Assembly: GCA_015489055.1 (NCBI GenBank)
Contig: WFMO01000041.1
Coordinates: 1-8,501 of the forward strand
Length of the DNA stretch: 8,501 bases
Direction: 5' to 3'
Source of the DNA: Helicobacteraceae bacterium
GTDB taxonomy: Bacteria; Campylobacterota; Campylobacteria; Campylobacterales; Sulfurimonadaceae
Translations under genes and position numbers: made by a program
Notes under the pieces: generated by a model
Databases searched by the model: none
Seen by the model: only the letters and a program-made list of their open reading frames with translations
Told to the model about the DNA's origin: nothing
Shown: positions 6,345-8,501 of the stretch, one piece after another
Numbering within the stretch: position 1 is the first letter of the stretch
Layout of the letters: each line of letters starts with the position of its first letter

Positions 6345-6767
6345 ATGGCAGGCGTGAGGTTTAGCTTTAATGACATTATCCCGCTTATAACGCTTAATAT
6401 CGGATTTGCAAAGAGAATTGATGATAGCAGAGCTGAGAGCATGAGTATTTTATACTGCAATTTTGCAGATTTTTCACAAGAGTTGATAAGCAGTAGTCTG
6501 GAGCAGTTTTTAAGACTCTCTGACGCAGTTGTAAATTACGAAAATCATTATTTTTTTCTTTTGCCATATACTGATAAATATGGTGCTATGATTGTAAAAG
6601 ATATGTTTGAAGAATTTTTTGCTATTTACATAGAATCGTATGTTACAAGCTATCCGATAGATGGGGAAAGTGCCTTTGAGCTTCTTGAAGATATACAAAC
6701 AATGGTAAGTAAAAATTTCTCCGCTGATTTGTTGTTTTTAGATAAAAAAAGGCTTAAGGGGAATTAA
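6345..6767 (+). CDS. Small protein resembling a degenerate GGDEF domain
   Basis: A 140-residue soluble protein with a strong ribosome site (AAGGAG at 6334-6339, 5 bases before the ATG). No confident family was recognised, but the central and C-terminal parts follow the layout of a GGDEF domain: a core strand SILYCNF (34-40), LRLSDAVVNYENHYFFLLP (56-74), TDKYGAMIVKDMFEEFF (76-92), and SYPIDGES with a following helix (102-109). In active diguanylate cyclases the position of YENHY (65-69) holds GG(D/E)EF. Here every catalytic and substrate residue of that signature is lost, so synthesis of cyclic di-GMP is not expected. It may bind a partner or nucleotide, or only retain the fold. It is the last gene of the + strand operon and ends inside the 3' end of the opposite gene. 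The coding call is good; the GGDEF relationship is tentative. Confidence 0.7.
   Translation: MAGVRFSFNDIIPLITLNIGFAKRIDDSRAESMSILYCNFADFSQELISSSLEQFLRLSDAVVNYENHYFFLLPYTDKYGAMIVKDMFEEFFAIYIESYVTSYPIDGESAFELLEDIQTMVSKNFSADLLFLDKKRLKGN
6754..6767. other. 14-bp convergent 3' overlap of two genes
   Basis: The - strand SPOR-like gene stops at 6754-6756 (TTA on the + strand), while the + strand GGDEF-like gene stops at 6765-6767. The two coding regions therefore share 14 base pairs at their 3' ends. No hairpin terminator was found on either strand here, so transcripts from the two directions probably overlap as antisense RNA. Confidence 0.8.
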
Positions 6768-7320
6768 ATCGATAGTATTTTGAATGTCTATAAAATTTTA
6801 TAGCAGACGCTATTTCAGACTCTCTTGATTGCTGTTTTGTACATATTGGTGCGTGCTCTTTAACAGCTGGACTTTGTATATTTTGCACTTTTGTTTGTGT
6901 AAGGGATTTTGTATTTATCCGCAGAGAAACTGTATTGGCTGTTATTTGCATAATTTGTGAAGAGAGTGTTTTTTTAATCTTTTTTGGTTTTAACAAGATA
7001 CTTTTTCTAGCTTCTATCAGATTATGTTTTTTGTGTTTCTTTGGAATATATCCTGAGATTACAAAAGCATTTTTTGATAAACAGGTTTGAAAAAAATTCT
7101 TTGCATTATTGGCAGTCGTAGCATTTTTAAATTTACCCAGCCATACTTTTTCATACCCGTTTTGGTTTATTATGCGATAATTTTTATAACATTTTTTTGC
7201 TTTACTTAAAAACTGTTTTGTTAAAGACGATGGATGTTTCACGGCGATAACCTGCACCCAAAAAGGTGCTTTGGCATACGCCAGAACAATTGTAAGTAAA
7301 ATAAGTAAAATTGTTTTCAT
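6754..7320 (-). CDS. Secreted or periplasmic protein with a SPOR-like domain
   Basis: A 188-residue protein with a clear signal peptide: MK, then a run of about 12 hydrophobic residues, with likely cleavage after AYA (residues 14-16). Residues 20-90 follow the SPOR pattern (FWVQVIAV strand, helix, NGYEKVWLGKF strand, then TTANNAKNFF helix and a final AFVISG strand). SPOR domains bind septal peptidoglycan with denuded glycan strands. Cys44 and Cys80 could form a disulfide. The rest (about 92-188) is Lys-rich, low in recognisable structure and ends in an aromatic and basic tail. The ATG at 7320 is preferred; an upstream TTG at 7329 would add three residues before the signal peptide, and no strong ribosome site supports either. 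It lies 29 bases downstream of ilvD in the same direction, so it may be co-transcribed, but no functional link is obvious. Its last 14 bases overlap the convergent + strand gene. The SPOR call is made by eye and is moderate. Confidence 0.7.
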   Translation of the reverse strand: MKTILLILLTIVLAYAKAPFWVQVIAVKHPSSLTKQFLSKAKKCYKNYRIINQNGYEKVWLGKFKNATTANNAKNFFQTCLSKNAFVISGYIPKKHKKHNLIEARKSILLKPKKIKKTLSSQIMQITANTVSLRINTKSLTQTKVQNIQSPAVKEHAPICTKQQSRESEIASAIKFYRHSKYYRFNSP

Positions 7321-7349
7321 ATAAACCAAATCGGCTAAAGTGTTTTTTT

Positions 7350-8501
7350 TTAAAGTTCAGTTTTTAAAGCCGCTCCGTTTGATGCATTTGATACAAGCAG
7401 ACTGTATCTCTTTAACCATTTGGATGTAATCTCTTTTTTATGCGGAACAAATTTTTCACGCCTTTTTTCGAGTATTTCGTCACTTACGTTTAGATTAAGA
7501 ATATGAGCATCAATGTCAAACTCTATTTCATCTCCATCTTCTACCAGTCCAATTACTCCACCCTCAGCCGCTTCAGGTGAAACATGTCCTATACTAGCAC
7601 CGTGCGTAGCACCTGAAAAGCGTCCATCTGTGATGAGGGCGACCTTTTCTCCTAGTCCCATGCCCTGAATTAAAGCCGTCGGTGCTAACATCTCCTGCAT
7701 TCCAGGACCTCCCTTTGGTCCTTCATAGCGTATTACCACGACATTGCCGGCTTTTACTTTATGAGCCATGATGCCGTCTATGGCTTCTTGTTGAGAGTTA
7801 AAGCATATTGCAGTACCTTTAAAACTCCGCATTTGCGTAACTACTCCGGCAGCTTTGATAACCGCTCCCTCTAATGCCAAGTTACCAAAGAGTATCGCAA
7901 GACCCCCAACTTGAGAAAAAGCATTTTCATTGGTATGGATAATCGATAAATCTTTAATAACAGCATCTTTAATGCGTTCACCAATAGTCTCACCCGTTAC
8001 TGTTAAAGCGTCCGTTTGTAAAGCGGTTCCTCGTCTGCTTATCTCTTTCATGACCGCATTTACTCCGCCGGCTTTGTCTATATCTTCCATGTGTATCGTT
8101 GCAAGAGATGGAGAGATTTTAGCGATATTTGCTACATGTTCTGCTATATCGTTAATCTGGCCAATGTTAAAATCAACTTCAGCATCTTTGGCAATTGAGA
8201 GCATATGCAAAACCGTATTTGTGCTGCCCCCCATAGCCATATCCACTACAAAAGCATTGTGAATTGCTTTTTCATTCAAAATATTTCGCATATTCCATTT
8301 TTTATCTTCTGATTTTGCCATCTCTACTATACGCTTAGCAGCTGTTTTTACCATTTCTATACGTTGGGGAGTCATAGCCAGCACGGTTCCGTTTCCAGGC
8401 AGTGCAACACCCATAGCCTCACACAGTGTATTCATAGAATTTGCGGTAAACATTCCAGAACAGCTTCCCCCGCTAGGACAAGCTTCGCATTCTATCTCAT
8501 A
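7350..8501 (-). CDS. ilvD: Dihydroxy-acid dehydratase IlvD, 5' end beyond the window
   Basis: The visible 383 residues are the C-terminal two thirds of an enzyme of about 560 residues. It dehydrates 2,3-dihydroxy-isovalerate and 2,3-dihydroxy-3-methylvalerate to the 2-keto acids that precede valine, leucine and isoleucine. The frame is open to the right edge, where the segment [12 protein letters not shown] carries an iron-sulfur ligand Cys (residue 14 of the visible part). Further conserved blocks are [26 protein letters not shown], and [21 protein letters not shown] followed by EGG; the Ser in GRFSGATHG is the expected catalytic base. The Cys-motif region reads [12 protein letters not shown], lacking the extra Cys of the E. 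coli-type CPTCGSC, which is common in other bacterial IlvD proteins. An internal Met at 8453 is not the start. Related 6-phosphogluconate dehydratase (Edd) is less likely, because the motif details and context fit IlvD. Confidence 0.95.
   Translation of the reverse strand, partial: YEIECEACPSGGSCSGMFTANSMNTLCEAMGVALPGNGTVLAMTPQRIEMVKTAAKRIVEMAKSEDKKWNMRNILNEKAIHNAFVVDMAMGGSTNTVLHMLSIAKDAEVDFNIGQINDIAEHVANIAKISPSLATIHMEDIDKAGGVNAVMKEISRRGTALQTDALTVTGETIGERIKDAVIKDLSIIHTNENAFSQVGGLAILFGNLALEGAVIKAAGVVTQMRSFKGTAICFNSQQEAIDGIMAHKVKAGNVVVIRYEGPKGGPGMQEMLAPTALIQGMGLGEKVALITDGRFSGATHGASIGHVSPEAAEGGVIGLVEDGDEIEFDIDAHILNLNVSDEILEKRREKFVPHKKEITSKWLKRYSLLVSNASNGAALKTEL

Noticed and set aside
6741..6753. 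T-run on the - strand just after the SPOR-like gene stop, as an intrinsic terminator
   Set aside because: Seven Ts are present, but no GC-containing hairpin precedes them; CTTAAG next to the stop is too short to form a stem.
6788..6803. Perfect 16-bp palindrome CTATAAAATTTTATAG as a terminator or operator
   Set aside because: It lies inside the SPOR-like coding region, is almost all A/T, has no T-tract, and a palindrome of this size can arise by chance in AT-rich DNA.
7930..8262. A 110-codon open frame on the + strand inside ilvD
   Set aside because: It is antisense to highly conserved ilvD blocks and has no family-like motif.

Overview
The window looks like chromosomal DNA from a member of the Campylobacterota (Epsilonproteobacteria), most likely a Sulfurimonas-like bacterium. 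This is inferred from the AT-rich base composition, the protein style, the tight operons, and the promoters with TATAAT-type -10 boxes and no clear -35 box. No rRNA, tRNA, CRISPR array, insertion sequence or phage gene was seen. The window is gene-dense: no stretch over 300 bases lacks a gene, and the largest gaps are about 110 bases.

Left part (1-3064, all + strand). The C-terminal end of a small membrane protein is followed by a probable hairpin terminator. A two-gene unit then encodes a flavoprotein and an iron-sulfur protein of the succinate dehydrogenase/fumarate reductase superfamily. No membrane-anchor gene accompanies them. The flavoprotein has Gln where covalent-FAD members have His. 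The iron-sulfur protein has a fourth Cys in its last motif, which predicts a [4Fe-4S] rather than a [3Fe-4S] cluster. A stand-alone PAS protein of the Aer/CetB energy-taxis type follows from its own promoter, but the Aer residues reported to matter for FAD binding are replaced.

Middle part (3065-6767, + strand). A probable operon contains a YajQ-family protein, DNA primase DnaG, a PP-loop ATPase with MnmA-like cysteines plus an NFACT-R-like C-terminal region (a probable tRNA thiolation-type enzyme), and a small protein resembling a degenerate GGDEF domain. Spacings are 5 nt, a 1-nt overlap, and 36 nt. An 8-bp inverted repeat brackets a -10-like box just upstream of yajQ.

Right part (6754-8501, - strand). 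The 3' two thirds of ilvD (dihydroxy-acid dehydratase, valine/isoleucine synthesis) runs off the right edge. It is followed 29 nt downstream by a small secreted SPOR-like protein, whose 3' end overlaps the + strand operon by 14 bp in convergent orientation.

Most of the window is housekeeping or metabolic. The features most worth a second look are the anchorless SdhA/SdhB-like pair with two cofactor-site changes, the PAS protein with a rewritten flavin pocket, and the PP-loop/NFACT-R-like protein.
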